Shown here in pieces: positions 6,803-7,279 of a stretch of 7,279 nt of DNA. The DNA lies in the NCBI GenBank assembly GCA_937917505.1, contig CALDMQ010000223.1, positions 1 through 7,279 on the forward strand, read 5' to 3'. Source of the DNA: an uncultured Erysipelotrichaceae bacterium (GTDB lineage Bacteria; Bacillota_I; Bacilli_A; Erysipelotrichales; Coprobacillaceae). The position numbers were made by a program, and so were the translations under genes. The stretch's first letter is position 1. Every line of letters starts with the position of its first letter. The notes beneath the pieces were generated by a model, which had not been told where the DNA came from, did no database searches, and worked only from the letters and a program-made list of their open reading frames with translations.

Positions 6803-7279
6803 GGATTAGCAAATACTACTCCTTGCATGGCAGTTCTTAATTGCGATAATGTGTATTTTTTCGTATGCCAATCAGTTTGTGCTTCTTTAAATGTATTTGT
6901 CTTTCCATCTAAATTTCCTTCTTGAATAGTTAGAGTATCTTCATCAACTGCAATGACAATTCCAACATGATTTCTTCCAATACCAGAAAATACAGCACCT
7001 GGTTTTAGTGTTGTTGAACGTTCAAATTTATCTCCGTGTGTTTTTAATAGTTGATCTACACACTTCCAACCGTCACCAATAAATCCCGGTGAATATCCAT
7101 ACAGTTCATAAAATCGTCCCCATCCGAACCAAGTACATTGTCCATACAACTTTGCTTGAGCATAAGGGTTTTTATTTACCCATGCATCATAATTATCAAA
7201 ATTAGGATTAGTCCCACCTCTAAATGAAAAACCTACATATCTCATCACATGAGAAACATAGTATGGATCGCCATATACA
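6796..7279 (-). CDS. CHAP-domain protein, probable peptidoglycan hydrolase, N-terminus outside window
   Basis: CHAP domains are cysteine amidases or endopeptidases that cleave peptidoglycan, usually outside the cell. The frame is open to the right edge and gives 161 residues up to a TAA at 6796-6798. The catalytic pattern is clear: the nucleophile Cys in YGQCTWFGWGRF (codon 7135-7137), His in RNHVGIVIAV (codon 6967-6969) and the acid/amide pair in IQEGNLDG. LKPGAVFSG and the closing VVFANPK fit the fold. The GTG at 7248 and the ATG at 7245 lack a ribosome binding site, and in-frame codons (YGDPYYVSHV) continue upstream, so neither is taken as the start. A signal peptide or other N-terminal domain would lie beyond the window. 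It converges on kdpD and shows no link to potassium transport. Partner specificity (amidase or endopeptidase) cannot be told. Confidence 0.88.
   Translation of the reverse strand, partial: VYGDPYYVSHVMRYVGFSFRGGTNPNFDNYDAWVNKNPYAQAKLYGQCTWFGWGRFYELYGYSPGFIGDGWKCVDQLLKTHGDKFERSTTLKPGAVFSGIGRNHVGIVIAVDEDTLTIQEGNLDGKTNTFKEAQTDWHTKKYTLSQLRTAMQGVVFANPK

Noticed and set aside
7243..7248. GTG/ATG near the right edge as the start of the CHAP gene.
   Set aside because: There is no ribosome binding site, and the frame stays open to the edge, so the gene more likely begins outside.

Overview
The window carries most of a high-affinity potassium uptake (Kdp) locus from a low-GC bacterium, plus the end of a convergent cell-wall hydrolase gene. 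The DNA is strongly AT-rich by eye. Genes use purine-rich ribosome binding sites close to the start, stops are TAG or TAA, and Trp is TGG throughout. This fits a Firmicutes-type organism, perhaps a gut lineage such as Erysipelotrichia. The lineage is inferred from style only and was not tested.

Plus strand, left to right: kdpA (5' end missing), kdpB (1206-3263), kdpC (3276-3896), a hairpin terminator (3904-3932), a separate extended -10 promoter (about 3952-3980), kdpE (4016-4732), a short-form kdpD (4738-6699) and a terminator (6775-6802). On the minus strand, a CHAP-domain protein (6796 to the right edge, N-terminus missing) converges on kdpD. Gaps are short; none exceeds 300 bases without a gene.

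KdpA is the K+-selective channel-like subunit, KdpB the P-type ATPase that energises it and KdpC the assembly subunit. KdpD (sensor kinase) and KdpE (response regulator) control expression of the pump. Here the regulators are ordered E then D and have their own promoter behind a terminator, so they can be made independently of kdpABC.

Three points deserve attention. KdpD starts directly with its Usp domain and lacks the N-terminal Walker-type KdpD domain. A perfect 15-bp inverted repeat brackets the kdpC-kdpE terminator, and one arm overlaps the kdpED -10 element. The first 33 bases of the window are the exact reverse complement of 324-356 and do not look like KdpA, which suggests a fold-back chimera at a contig end. 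I found no clearly new system; this is a recognisable Kdp locus with an unusual sensor architecture.
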